Source: Lycium barbarum
Taxonomy: Eukaryota; Streptophyta; Magnoliopsida; Solanales; Solanaceae
Reading direction: 5' to 3'
DNA length: 64,000 nt
Assembly: GCF_019175385.1 (NCBI RefSeq)
Contig: NC_083340.1
Coordinates: 16,008,336-16,072,335, forward strand
This document shows, in pieces, positions 47,914 to 59,525 of this stretch. The notes under the pieces were generated by a model that saw only the letters and a program-made list of their open reading frames with translations, ran no database searches and was not told where the DNA came from. Made by a program: the position numbers and the translations under genes. Each line of letters opens with the position of its first letter. Position 1 is the first letter of the stretch.

Positions 47914-48491
47914 TGATCTGGAAGTTGGGGATCACTTGCAGTGTTTTAATAGTGCTATATGACTATAAAATGAGATCTTTAAAATTTTAGAATGTATAGG
48001 TTACTTTTCCAGTTCAGGTAGGATTTATCAGCTAGGTTGAGGTTTCAAAACTGTAAGGTCACAGTGACCTTCTATTGTTTGAAGAGGGCAAATATTTGCC
48101 ACGAAAAAATAAGCGCCAAATGAGAGCCTGCTCTAGTCTTACGGATCATTGAGTCGAAAAATAGATCTTGTTGGAATTAAATTTCCTTTTTACTTTATTA
48201 TTTGAATTGATTGTTGTCAAGTTATGTGGATCAAATATTTGGCTTCAGCAGTGAAAGCGCCTCTAAACAGGATTATATGATTCCTCTTCAATTTCCCTGC
48301 TCTTTTCACCCTGTTCTCATCCACTAAAGAACTAGATTTTAGTTTTTGCTATGAGGCAAAAGCGCTCTTTGTGGAAATCCCTTATCTGGGATGATTCTAA
48401 AGGTAGTTTCTAATATTGTTACGTCTTTGAACTACAGAAAATATGAATTGTAATAAAGAAAGGGAAGTTCTAAGGGTAAAAGAATATGTAT

Positions 48492-50312
48492 TCACCAGTA
48501 GTCTTTACAAGAGCAAGTTCCATCTTTGAAATGGTGGAACCGATTTCTGTCCCTAACAACGATATCCCTTCCGTAAATCATGGAAATAAGTTTAGTGTAT
48601 GTGTGACAATCACTACACATTCTGACATTTCTCACTATCCTTAGAGGAGAACCTTGCGATGTTCTTATAAGTGCAAATGCAATTGCCAGCTTTTGACAAT
48701 GAGTGCTCAATCTTTGCCTCTTCTCTTCTTCATCTACATCAAACAGTACCAATGATGTATCTGGTGAATACCCTTCAAATTTCAGTTGCCATTCCATTTG
48801 GTGAAGCATCTCGTAGACCTCATGATTGCAGGTATGTGACCTATCTTGTGACACAAACTTGTAGAATTTCCTGTTTACTTCAACCAAGCAAGAACCAGGT
48901 ACTTGACTTATCCCTTCATTAACCATTTTTATCCGAATTGCAGCCATCTTTTCCCACATTTTAGCTTGTGCATACATATTGCTAAGCATCACATAGTCAC
49001 TAGCATTTCTTGAGTTCAACTTGAAAAGATTCTTGGCTGCTACTTCTCCCAACTCAACATTCCGATGAACTCTGCAAGCACTTAGCAGACTTCTCCATAA
49101 GATGTCGTTTGGCTCCATTGGCATGCCCTTGATGAGCTCCAAAGCTTCCTCGAGCCTCCCAGCTCGCCCCAAGAGATCAACCATGCACCCATAATGCTGA
49201 ATTGTTGGCTCTATCCGATGCTCCAGTCTCATCCTGTCAAAACATTTTAGCCCTTCTTCAACCAATCCAGCATGACTACAAGCACTCAAAACACCAACAT
49301 AAACAACATCATCTAGTTCTATTCTTTCTTTGAGCATTTCATGGTAGATCCTTAGAGCTTCCTGTCCGCGCCCGTGCAAGGCCAGCCCTGATATTATGGC
49401 ACTATAAGACATCTGATTCTTGTTTGCCATTCTTTGAAAGAGAAACAAACCTTTCTCTATGCATCCACATTTAACATACATATCTATTAAGGAAGTCGCT
49501 ACTATAACATTGAGACCACTCATGTTCCTTAAAAGATGTGCATGTGTGGCTGTCCCAAAATCAAGGGCATCCAAATGAGTACAAGCAGAAATCACACTCA
49601 CCAATGTACTTTCCTCTGCCCTCCAACACCCCTCAGAGTTCATTTCACCAAAAACTTTAAGGCACTCAGACCATAGTCCAAAATTAGCATGAGCTGCAAT
49701 AAGTGCACTCCAAGAAGCTATAGTCCTTTGATCCATTTGGTCAAAGACAATGCAAGATTCTTTAATCTCTCCACACTTTCCATACATATTGATCAAACTG
49801 TTCTGCACAAACACATCATCCTCATGTCCAAACTTTAAAATTTGTCCATGAATCTGCTTTCCTTCTTTGTTTGCCCGAAATCGAGCACATACCTTAAGAA
49901 GTGTAGGATATGAGAAATTATCTGGTTTAACCTCATCTTCAATCATATGAATATACCAAAGTAGAGCTTCTTCCAAGTTCATATCCTTGACATATCCTCT
50001 TATTACAGTGTTGTATTCAAATGAACCTGGATCACTTATCTCGCCGAAAATCGAACAAGCATAGTCCATGCTGCCCCATTCTGAAAGTGCACAAGTGGAT
50101 AAAAGATTGCCTGCACAGAAAGAGCTACAAATAAATCCAAGTTTCAAGATTTGGCCATGAACTTGCTTCAATTCCTTCATGTTGTTGCATTTCTTGATCA
50201 TAGAAATCCATTCTTGTTCCTTCAAGCTGAAGTTGAAGTCTGGGGCTTTTGCATGATCTTCTTGAGGTATCAGCAGTGGAGTCTTATTAAGGACTGAAGT
50301 CCCCACCATCAT
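48492..50312 (-). CDS. PLS-class DYW pentatricopeptide-repeat protein
   Basis: A single intact exon encodes 606 residues. A variable N-terminus is followed by PPR motifs of the P, L and S kinds from about residue 45 (for example FEYNTVIRGYVKDMNLEEAL, PTIQHYGCMVDLLGRAGRLE), then E/E+ motifs and a DYW domain ending FHHFKDGTCSCKDYW. Such proteins bind organellar RNA and usually direct C-to-U editing in plastids or mitochondria. Length and sequence suggest the ortholog of Arabidopsis At1g31920, recalled from memory, not searched. The deaminase-like HxE motif reads HCQ (538-540), so the catalytic Glu is replaced by Gln; the CxxCH-type zinc motif (CSDCH) is kept. No classical transit peptide is obvious in the first 40 residues. 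The gene converges with PMK with 578 bp between the stops. Confidence 0.96.
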   Translation of the reverse strand: MMVGTSVLNKTPLLIPQEDHAKAPDFNFSLKEQEWISMIKKCNNMKELKQVHGQILKLGFICSSFCAGNLLSTCALSEWGSMDYACSIFGEISDPGSFEYNTVIRGYVKDMNLEEALLWYIHMIEDEVKPDNFSYPTLLKVCARFRANKEGKQIHGQILKFGHEDDVFVQNSLINMYGKCGEIKESCIVFDQMDQRTIASWSALIAAHANFGLWSECLKVFGEMNSEGCWRAEESTLVSVISACTHLDALDFGTATHAHLLRNMSGLNVIVATSLIDMYVKCGCIEKGLFLFQRMANKNQMSYSAIISGLALHGRGQEALRIYHEMLKERIELDDVVYVGVLSACSHAGLVEEGLKCFDRMRLEHRIEPTIQHYGCMVDLLGRAGRLEEALELIKGMPMEPNDILWRSLLSACRVHRNVELGEVAAKNLFKLNSRNASDYVMLSNMYAQAKMWEKMAAIRIKMVNEGISQVPGSCLVEVNRKFYKFVSQDRSHTCNHEVYEMLHQMEWQLKFEGYSPDTSLVLFDVDEEEKRQRLSTHCQKLAIAFALIRTSQGSPLRIVRNVRMCSDCHTYTKLISMIYGRDIVVRDRNRFHHFKDGTCSCKDYW

Positions 50313-51777
50313 GTTTTTACACCATCATTTACTAAAAAATGGACAAAGATACACTCTTTGAGAAAATTTTAAGAATTTTTGAGCTTGATGAACTAATAAA
50401 CTCACTAGTGTAGTATTAAAATTTTGCAAAAGAAAATTTTGGAATTGGAAAAGAATTGAAAGTAGCTGGGAATCTTGAAAGTTTTCTTGATTGGGACATT
50501 TGGAAGGTGAGCTCTCATCCATGAGATTTGGAAAGTGAATTTGAACCAGAAAAAATCTGCCAAGTCATGAGACACGTAGAAGTTGATAGGATAATGTTTT
50601 TGAGAATATGGGTCCACAAAGTATGGAATTACTAATATGGAAGATATACCTCAAAAATATAAGGAGCCACTCCTATTGTACTTTTGGTAAGTGGTCTACC
50701 AATTTCATTGGTCAGCACAAATTACAATAATCTACACTTGTGCCAAGAAAAAAAATGAAGAAAAAGAAAAAAAAAATTATTGTGCCCTGCCGGTGGAACC
50801 CATTTTCCCCATATCCCATGTCACGAAGGGATGAAAAAAAAAATTGTGGGATATTTGTTTAATGAATTTAAGTTACATGCACAAAGGTGTAAAAAAATAT
50901 TTGCACAATTATATTATTTGAAACACAATTGCAATTTGTAGATAATGCCTTTGTATAATACGGTGACATGAAAAATGATGAGGAAATAATTTACATGACC
51001 GATTAAATTACATTGAAAGTGTAAAAGTTTTTTAGGGTATAATAATATTACTTAAATGCTTGTTTAACTTTAGGGTAGCTTAGTTGTAATCCTTTTGTCC
51101 CATACCCTTGGACCCTTGGTTACCTTCACTCTATACACGGTTTTTATGAAGTGGAAGCCCTTCATATTATTTGCCAATATTGCCTTCTATAGATTAAAGA
51201 ACACTGGCGAAAAAAAATACTTAGGAAGCTAATGCCAGTTTCAATAGTCCTTAAATGTTTGTCATTTTTCTTTTCCTTACAAGTTTTTACAAATAAAGAC
51301 ATAGTACCTAGTCCATTTGACCAGTAAAGAGTTTGTTATTGAACTTTGAAATGCAGTCTATGGTAATGCAATATACAATTTTAAATCATCTTTATAGAAA
51401 CTACATTTACAACAAAATTAATCTATATAAAAAGTTTTTCGAATTTCAAAGAAAAAAAATGTATTATATTAGACGCTTACTCCTTCCTCAAAATCAATTC
51501 TCCATCACATCAACAATACTAATACTGCATCATCTGTTTACTTATTTGTAGATTTAGTAACTTGTTATCTTCTTCAACATCTAATATTTTTTTCAGTATT
51601 CCTGTCTTCATAGAGCTCTTCTTCATTTTTTGCTTCATCTCAACTTTAAATGGATAATGTTAAGGGATGTTCCCGAAAGCCCAAATCTCTTTTCTCAGGC
51701 CTGAGGCCCAAATATTCAGTGTGGAGCCTAATTCTCGTTTAAGTTAGGCTTACTGCAAATCTTTGGGAATTTTTTTG
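50313..51777. other. Upstream region of the PPR gene
   Basis: AT-rich with A-runs (50760-50776, 50836-50843). Small open frames (for example 50325-50522) have no recognisable domain. I see no gene or classifiable repeat. Confidence 0.4.
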
Positions 51778-52742
51778 GGGAAACTTACATAAATGACTAC
51801 ATTTTTGGGGTTATTTTTTTAGGCATAGCTACACTTAGCTAATTACATTTCGTAGCTACAGTAGATGAGTGCTACGGTAGATTGTATTCGCGCGCTACAG
51901 TAGATTGTATTCAAGAAATAAATTTCACTCTATTCATTTGTATTCAAGAAATAAATTTCACTCTATTCATTTGTATACACTTCAAAATTCACTATATTCA
52001 TTTGTATACAAGAAATAAAATTAACGAATACACTTAAAAACTGAATACAAGAAATAAAATTCCGGCCAGATCTAGTTGTTTTCGTCCAGATCTGACCGCT
52101 GTCACCATCGTCGTTATCAACACCGGATTGTATTAAAAATAGAAAGCCATTTCCAGCCAGATCTGACTGTTTCCGTCCAGATCTGACCGGAATGTCTGTT
52201 GCTCGCATCAGATACAACAACTATTAATGCTGGTCAAATCTGTACAACAACAACTCCATGAAAGCACCGTAAAAAAACCTCCATTACTGCTCCAACAGAG
52301 ACCAGCGGAAATACAACAAAAAATCAACCATGAAAACCATTGAAAACACCAAATAAACCACCAGAAACAACCCCAAAACAACCATCGCATCTCCTCTCTC
52401 CAACCATCATAAAACTCATTATTAGACCATGGCGGCGACTGATGCTACTGGTCGCTACGACGACGGAGATCTGGGTGGAGGAGAAATGAGAGGCTAGAGA
52501 AGACGACGGCATAGTGGGGTAATCTTAGCCACCAGTGGCGGCGGCGGTGAGGGAGGAGAATAAAGAGCATTTCTGGAAAATAGAGAAAGAGAGAGAAGAG
52601 AACATAGAGTGGTTGATGTGGTGAAGGGGCTGGCAGTGGCGGTGGTGTGGCTGCTCCGGTTCACCGGAGCCGGGGGAGGGGGAAGAGAGAGATATAGAAG
52701 GTTGGGTTGGCAGTAAATAATGTGATGATGGGTATTCTACTT

Positions 52743-52815
<73 letters not shown>

Positions 52816-52920
52816 CTATTAATTGTATTTAACATATTACTTTTAGCTATAGGATGTAATTAATCTAAACTATAGCTACTAAATCTAAATATGTACTAGA
52901 ATTAGTTATGCCATGTAGTT
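51778..52920. mobile_element. Likely non-autonomous transposon with GC-richer core
   Basis: The left end (GGGAAACTTACATAAATGAC) and the complement of the right end (GGGATAACTACATGGCATAA) are similar, suggesting degenerate inverted termini. The core 52045-52690 is richer in GC, with repeated CCAGATCTGACCG (52077-52090, 52176-52190) and GGCGGCGGCGGTG, unlike the AT-rich flanks. It could be a captured gene fragment, but I recognise no protein in any frame. ATTCATTTGTAT and AAGAAATAAA repeats occur at 51915-52050. Confidence 0.5.
52744..52814. repeat. (TA)n microsatellite, about 70 bp
   Basis: Long uninterrupted alternating TA tract. Confidence 0.95.
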
Positions 52921-53120
52921 ATCCCTTTCTTTTGTGCAGATTGTCCTTCAAACGCACTGGTCTTTAATTTTTGTCGCTCAAATTGCTGATCTTTAATTTT
53001 TGTCCTTCGCTTAAAAAGTGGTCGAAAATACCGCGAGGTTCTGGGTTCGAACCTCCGCTCAGTAAAAAAGAAAAAATTCGCAAGGCAAGGCTTTTGCAAA
53101 ACCTTGCCTTCAGGCCTAAG

Positions 53121-53610
53121 GAGCCGTTTGGACATGATTTGAAACCATAAGATGAAATCATGTTTGGACATACAATTTGGATTTCTTAAGTTGTATTTTT
53201 TCTTATAGACATAAAAACCCCACAAGTTGTGAAAACTATCAAAATATTCTCAATTCGTATACAATCTTACAGCATCAATTGATCAAACTTTAGTTCAATA
53301 AAAAATAAAATTTAACATGAATAGTAATGTAACTACTCTTTAATATAATCTTTCCACATGGTAGACATAAATAAAGGTTGGTAAATGGTTGGTGGGAGTA
53401 ATTGTTAAAAATATCTACCAACTTATGGGTCTTTTTTTTTTATAAAATATAAACTTATGGGTCAAGTTTTATATTTAAAAAAATTTGAAACCATGGTTTG
53501 AAACCCCAAATCATGCCTTCTTGGATGATTTGGGATTTCAAACCATGAGATGAAATGCATGTCCAAAAGTTGATTTCATCTCATGATTTCAAATCGCATG
53601 TCCAAACGCC
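53121..53610. mobile_element. hAT-like MITE, copy 2 (nested)
   Basis: Inverted ends GTTTGGACATGATTTGAAA and TTTCAAATCGCATGTCCAAAC. The body is the same as the copy at 37847-38496 (CTTAAGTTGTATTTTTTC, CCACAAGTTGTGAAAACTAT). It is inserted in the fold-back element. Confidence 0.82.
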
Positions 53611-53624
53611 TACTAACATTTGCA

Positions 53625-53840
53625 TAAAATTAGGCCTCTTTGGGCAAAAGTTAGTCCTTAAGATAGAGGTTTGCCTTAAGGCCTAATTTTGGGCAAAAGT
53701 TTGTCTTAAGGTAAACCTCTGCCTTAAGGCCTAACTTTTGCTCAAATAGGCCTAATTTTAGGCAAAAGTTAGGCCTTAAGGCTGAGGTTTGCCTTAAGGC
53801 CTAATTTTGGCCAAAAGTTTGCCTTAGGCCTAACTTTTGC
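53625..53840. repeat. Palindromic GCCTTAAGGC repeat block
   Basis: TTGCCTTAAGGCCTAA, AAAGTTAGGCCTTAAGGC and close variants recur about eight times in both orientations, so the block can fold extensively on itself. Confidence 0.8.
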
Positions 53841-54138
53841 TACAAAACTCTGCCTTGCAATTTTTTTTTTACTGAGCCGGGGTTCGGACCCAGCACATCG
53901 GGGTATTAAGTGAAGGACAAAAAATAAAGACCAACAATTTGAGGGGCACAAATTTAAGACCACCCCCAAATAAGGGCAATCGTGCAAATTGCCCATCTTT
54001 GGGTCTAGGGTCCCTAGCTCAATACCTTTTGGACCTTAGTTCCAAGTCCTAATGTTCGTACCCTTTGATCTTTAAGCCTTTAACACAAGGAAATGCGAAA
54101 GAGAGGAACTCTCTGCTAAATATCTTTTCTTATTTATT

Positions 54139-54310
54139 TTTTTGATTTCACTTGGTGGTTTGTACCTGCATTGTAATCCGACTAAATCTAGATTCGCCCA
54201 GCGAAGTTCCACATTAGGCATAAAACGCTCCCTAACAAAGGTGACTCCGTACCCAGGGGGACTTGAACCTGAGAGCTCTAGTTATGGATGAAGGTTTACT
54301 TATCAGATAA
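54139..54310 (-). mobile_element. tRNA-derived SINE, minus orientation
   Basis: The minus strand carries a B-box-like CAGGTTCAAGTCCCCC, then GTTAGGGAGCGTTTTA, GGGCGAATCTAGATTTAGTC, GGATTACAATG, and a tail A-run. It matches the body plan of solanaceous SolS SINEs. Confidence 0.7.
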
Positions 54311-54333
54311 ATATTTTTTCTTAAATAACACTG

Positions 54334-54439
54334 CAACAACAACAACATACCCGACGTAGTCTCGCAATTGGGGTCAGGGAAGAATAGGATGTATGCAGAT
54401 CCTATCCCTAGCCTTATGCGGTAGATAGTTTCCGATAAC
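54334..54439 (-). mobile_element. TS-type SINE, minus orientation
   Basis: A (CAA)n start, CATACCCGACGTAGTCTCGC, GGGTCAGGGAAGAATAGGAT, GCAGATCCTATCCCTAGCC and GATAGTTTCCGATAAC. It is a diverged TS copy. Confidence 0.75.
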
Positions 54440-54576
54440 ACTACATTCGTACAATTTGTATGACCTAGTTTGATTTTGTTGAACTTTACTTACATGGTTT
54501 TAATATTTAGGGAATGCTCAACCGAATCAACATCTACAAAAAGGTTACTGGATTCATATTTTCACCAGAACATTTT

Positions 54577-57165
54577 TGTCACGACCCAACTCATGGATCG
54601 AGCGGGCACCCACACAATCCCCCTGGTGGGCGAATCCTTCTCGTACTCAACAGTTCAAATAATCAAGCGGAAGAAAATATAAGTACTAAATAGTCTCAAA
54701 TCATATAAATAACTACTAAGTGCGGAATAATACTACAAATGCCCCAAAAATTTGGTCTAAGTACAAGAGCCACTAGATATACATAAGTTTGGAATGTCAA
54801 ATAACATAGTCTGAAAATACTGTCTCTGAACAATGGATAGAAATCATAAGAAGATTTTTCCGGGCTGCTGGTCGGGAACATAGCCCACCCTGGAAACTCG
54901 TACTAAGGGCCTCGAGATGATCACTCACGAGGTGCTGAAGTGCAACCTGTAACAAAATCTGCACTCAAAAGAGTACAACAAAATAGCATCAGTACAAACG
55001 CTATGTACATCAGTACAAACGCTATGTACTGGTAGGTATCATAGGCCGACAACAATTAGTTCACATATTTGAAGAAAGAATCAACAAGTAGACATGTAAG
55101 CAAACAAGTACAATAACAACCAATCAATAATGAAATCATCTCAATATCAATACCACGTACAACTCATCAATGAATAATGGATGTGAGAATGAATGCATAT
55201 GCAATGCAATATAATGCACTGGTCAGAACCTTAAACCTGTACACACATACTAAGGACGGAATCTCAACGTCTCAATAGTCATGACCCATAGGGTACCCGC
55301 GAAGTCCATGTAATCCCTCGTCCCGGCAAGAAACCTCGGGCAGCGAGGATATCACATTCCGCTCCGATAACAACCTCGGATCACGGATTCTCATCTCTTT
55401 CATATACAATCCGGCAAAGACCTCAGACGTTCCTTTGTCTCACTTATCATCATCAGTACCAAGTGACAGTTCATATCAATGCATTATATAAGATGAGAGT
55501 GTATGCAATGCAGGATATCAAAGTCAACAACAAATCGAAATCAAAGTCTCATTTGTGTCTTATCATAAGCACACATCATAGCTCAAGCCTAATCTCATGA
55601 TTCTTTCCCCGTTCGATGATAAGTGGCATAAGCAAAGAGAGATGAATGTATACACAAGTCACAACATAATAAGGACAACAAGCCCAAATCACACAACAAG
55701 GCGACAAGCCCACAGTCAACAACAACCAACCTAGTAGAATTCCATTCCAACTTCATACCTGAAGTCCGAACATGCTTCCTCGATCAATATCTAACTCCTA
55801 CATATGCTTCACTAATTGGAGTCTAACTGAAAGGTAAACCGTAACCTACCTCGATGCCGAGCGGGTGCTATGAACCATCCGACTTGAGCCTTGCCCTTTC
55901 GAAGAGCTTCTGAAAGATCGAAGTATATTCAATAATGTATTCTATGTAATAAATAGAGATTGACGATATCCATAAAGCTATAGTACTAATCGAATCGGAA
56001 ACAACCTTTTAAAAGAGGAAAATTAGGCCCACAAGGGCAAAATAGGATTTTCGAGATTAACATCGGTAACCCAACGTTTTAGAAGTTCAATACTATTCCC
56101 CAATTGCTAAATAGACTCAAGAAATCATCAATTTCCCCTTTAGATTAAGAAAACCCAATTTGGGATGAAACTCTAACTTTCCATAATCTAATTCTTAATA
56201 AAAATTGAGATTAAAGCTTAGAGTCTAGTTACTCACAAGGTTTCATGACTATATTGAGCAAGATTCACCAAATAAACCCATTTTCATAGCTTAAGACTCA
56301 ACAATTCACAAAAGAGTTTGTAAACCCATCTTCCCCAATTAACACCTTTAAACCACCATAGATTCCTTTTTAAATAAATTAAATAAATACGAAGAAGTAA
56401 AAGAGAACTTACCCAATGAAGAAATCACCCCAAAGCTCTGTAAATCGCCTCTACAATCTCTTTTGGTTTCAATTTAGTGAATGAATGAAGAATGGTTCGA
56501 ATTGAGAATAAAAGAGGAATCTGTTTCAGCGATCCCCGCTTCCGCTGACTAGGATCCGCTTACGCGTTCCCGCCTCGACGAATACTCGTTCACTGAGGCG
56601 GACCTCATTAATGACAAGGCATCACGCATTTGCGGGCCAAGTCCCACATGGGCGGACCCGCAGAGGCCGAAACACACCCGCTAAAGCGGGACATCAGAAA
56701 ATGTGGTTTTCACCAAGTTCCACCCCAAATCCCGACATCCACCCGAGACCTCCCGAGTACAAATTGAACATGCAAACACATGTAAAAACACGCTATGAAC
56801 TCAACTGTGGCATTAGAATTCCCAACAGAGGTCACCTTGACTTGGTCAACCCCCAAACGGCCAAAATCAAGTTTCCAACCAAGGGTACAAAATGCTCCTG
56901 AATGCCTCGGGAACTGAACCAAACATCCCAACAAGTCACAATCGACCCTTCGGGCCTCATGGAATCGATGGAATTCCGAAAAAGTTCAATTTACCCAAAA
57001 GTCAACTATTGGTCAAAGGTTTTTCGCTTTAAGGCTTTAATTTCCCCAAATCGCTCTAAGAATCGCCCGATTACCTCGAGAATCATGTCGCCCATCCCCG
57101 CAGGTCAAAATCAGGCTAACGGGGCTCGGGGCAGGATCAACAGGGATAAATGTTTAGCTGAGACA
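54577..57165 (-). mobile_element. Large gypsy-type solo LTR, probable
   Basis: It starts TGTCACGACCCAACTCATGG, the complement of the common ...TCGTGACA LTR end. A possible other end is GAGACA at 57165, flanked by ATTTG against ATTTT at 54572-54576, a 4/5 match. No gag or pol is seen. The interior contains short duplications (ATCAGTACAAACGCTATGTAC twice at 54989-55030) and GC-rich segments at 56520-56700. The right boundary is tentative. Confidence 0.55.
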
Positions 57166-58800
57166 ATTTGTATATTCCTAGTTGTAACTGTGCGAAAAGC
57201 ACTACCTTTGAACTAAAAATGATTAGAAAAGTCATAATCGAGGAAGAATGTCCAAAAAGAAAGAAAAAAACGTAAGTTGAAAGGAGCACGTACGTTGGTT
57301 ATAATGGAAAAACTTAAAGTAGTATCAATAGAAATTATTTTTTGACCTTAAAATCGAGAAGGTAAGTTAAGATAGATGTAATGTTGAAAGAATGGTAAAA
57401 GGGACATCACAAGCTCTTCTTGATGTGCGGAACTCTGATTGTTCTTCACTAAACTTTCGATATTTTTTGTAATGCAAAGACAATTTATTCCAATTTATAT
57501 GTCAATGTTTGATTGAAGATTGTCTATGTTTATATTAGCCATGGTGGAGAAAAAGAGTTATCGTAGTAATTGAAAATTAATCCCGGGGGTGGGGTGGGGG
57601 GTGGGGGGATATTATGGTATCATTTTGTAGAATTTGTAATAAATTTGAAAATTTTAAGTTACATAAAAGTATTGTGTCAAAATTCGTTAGGAAAAGAGTG
57701 TCATGTAAATCAAGACAAATAAAATATTTTTTTTATTCTTTTTACAACTCCAGAATTTTACCCTCTATTCTCAGTATATATTCACTTAAAACAATACTAA
57801 TCAAATTTGGAATAACAAACGGGCCGTTGATAATTAACTTAAAAAAATAAATCAAAAAGGGTAAGGAGGAAGAGAGCGATGAAACTCTCACACGTATTGT
57901 CTGAAAAAAATCCACTTGATACCATTAAACTATAGTCTTCATAGACTTGACAAATATATTGACTTAATGTCCTCTTGAAAAAAAAAAAATGTAGAGAGAG
58001 GACATATTTAGTATTTATATCCCTTTAATCAAACTAATGGTTCTACAAGTTCCCTCTCTATATTGCAAGTTTTAAAATCACAATAATTGATTTATAGAAC
58101 CGCATGCATTGGAAATGGCCACAATCAAAGAACACAACCAAACCAATTCAATCAGTTTACCAGATGCCAAAAAAATGAAATGGGGTATGACCAATTATGC
58201 ATTTGGACAATCTAATCCAATAAAAACAAGAAGTAGATATATCAGTACAAAAAGAAAAGATTTTTTATCAACGACTCTTGGACAATGCAACTCCACAACT
58301 CCCAAAAGTTCAATTGATTATCTTTGTTCCGTTCTGACCAGTCAATATGGCTAGGGTCCCCCACCTTACATTTGACATTAATTACGTGGTCCTCCACTTG
58401 TTTTTATGCTTTACCATTTCAATACTTATTAGAATAATAACTATGTATATAGATTAACTAGGTATGTGAGGCTCGGACTCAAACTCAAGATATAAAAGTA
58501 GATATTTTAATTAAAGAAATATAATTTGTGTTAGTATAAGTGTACAACAACAACAACCATATACCCATTGTAGTCCCACAAGTGGGTAGTTATATGAAAG
58601 CAAAATTTTCATTCCACTCCTTTAATATTTTAACTTCCATTTTGATGAAATTATTTACTTCAAATCAAATGTAGAGCCAGAATTTGACATTTATAACTTA
58701 TGTATCCTAATCTTCTGAAGTTGTTTAGTTCTAAATAAATAATCTATACATAGTTAATGAACTTTTAAGACAAATACATAATTTAACTTGTGCAGCGGAT
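57166..58800. other. AT-rich intergenic stretch
   Basis: No gene is recognised. It contains a G-rich tract (57583-57609) and a TS SINE tail remnant at about 58544-58590. An 81-codon frame (58109-58354) has no recognisable domain. Confidence 0.45.
57583..57609 (+). repeat. G-rich tract, potential G-quadruplex
   Basis: Several runs of four or more G separated by single T or TGG on the plus strand (CCCGGGGGTGGGGTGGGGGG...). It meets the simple four-G-run pattern. Confidence 0.7.
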
Positions 58801-58965
58801 GAAACTGCTCCTCTCTTAATTAGGGATTAGGGGTTCGGACATGGATATGGAAAAAATCTTTGGAGGAAGCGCTCCCCCCGAATAGGCGCGATACAGTGTG
58901 AATTATCTGGATTAATTGGGCTCAAATGCGGATATCGAGCACCAACCAGAAAACTAAAGAATATG
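58800..58965 (+). mobile_element. SINE-like fragment
   Basis: B-box-like GGGGTTCGGACAT, then GGAAGCGCTCCCCCCGAATA, GGATTAATTGGGCTC, AATGCGGATATCGAGCACC. It resembles a solanaceous SINE body. Ends are not well defined. Confidence 0.6.
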
Positions 58966-58980
58966 AAAAATGAGGTAGGA

Positions 58981-59267
58981 GGTTCGATAGCTTTTCAAAA
59001 GTAGACCTTAAAAACAAAAAACAAAAAAATTGACTTAAATAAATAAGATTAGGACCTAAAAGTAATTAATTAAAAAGTTTTAAAAAAATTTGGAAATTAT
59101 TGTGAGGACTACAAAAGTCCCCAGGTTTGATAGCTTTTGAAAAATAGAACTTAAAAACGAAAAACAAAAAAAATTGACTTAAATAAATAAGATTAGGACC
59201 TAAAAGTAATTAATTAAAAAGTTTTTAAAAAATTGGGAAATTATTGTGAAGACTACAAAAATCCCCA
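58981..59267. repeat. Tandem duplication of a 143-bp unit
   Basis: Units 58981-59123 and 59124-59267 share GACTTAAATAAATAAGATTA, GGACCTAAAAGTAATTAATT and the ends, with few differences. Confidence 0.93.
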
Positions 59268-59349
59268 CATTTGCTCTTATATATAGTAGTAAATAACACT
59301 GTAAATTTGAGTATCCAATTGTGCACAACGTGATGGTCATTTTTTTTGG

Positions 59350-59525
59350 GATATATCTAGAATCCGCTGGTTAGACTAATTTAAATTCGCATTATGTATG
59401 ACTCAATTAAGGAGAGAAACACTCCTAGACAGGGATTTCTCTATTTTCAGAGCTCAAATCCGACACGTCTGGTAAAGGATGGAGAGATTCATTTATTCCA
59501 CACCACACGCTCCGTTATAGTTGAT
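59350..59525 (-). mobile_element. tRNA-derived SINE-like sequence, minus orientation
   Basis: The minus strand has GATTTGAGCTCTGAAAATAG in the B-box region and GAGTGTTTCTCTCC. It resembles a repeated solanaceous unit with a tRNA-like promoter. The open frame 59394-59660 is a by-product. Confidence 0.5.

Larger units (their letters stand above)
52921..53993. mobile_element. Fold-back type element with long inverted ends
   Basis: 52935-53110 and 53990-53810 are related in inverted orientation over about 150 bp. Shared phrases include TTTTTGTCCTTC, a GGTTCGAACC / GGTTCGGACCC site beside CTCAGTAAAAAA, and GCAAGGCA. The interior holds a nested MITE (53121-53610) and a block of TAGGCCTTAAGGCAAA-like repeats (53625-53840). 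Confidence 0.72.

Noticed and set aside
54577..57165. A protein-coding gene in this GC-variable region
   Set aside because: No frame longer than about 100 codons and no domain. The TGTCACGACCC start indicates an LTR.
58109..58354. 81-codon open frame
   Set aside because: No recognisable domain, promoter or splice context. AT-rich chance frame.
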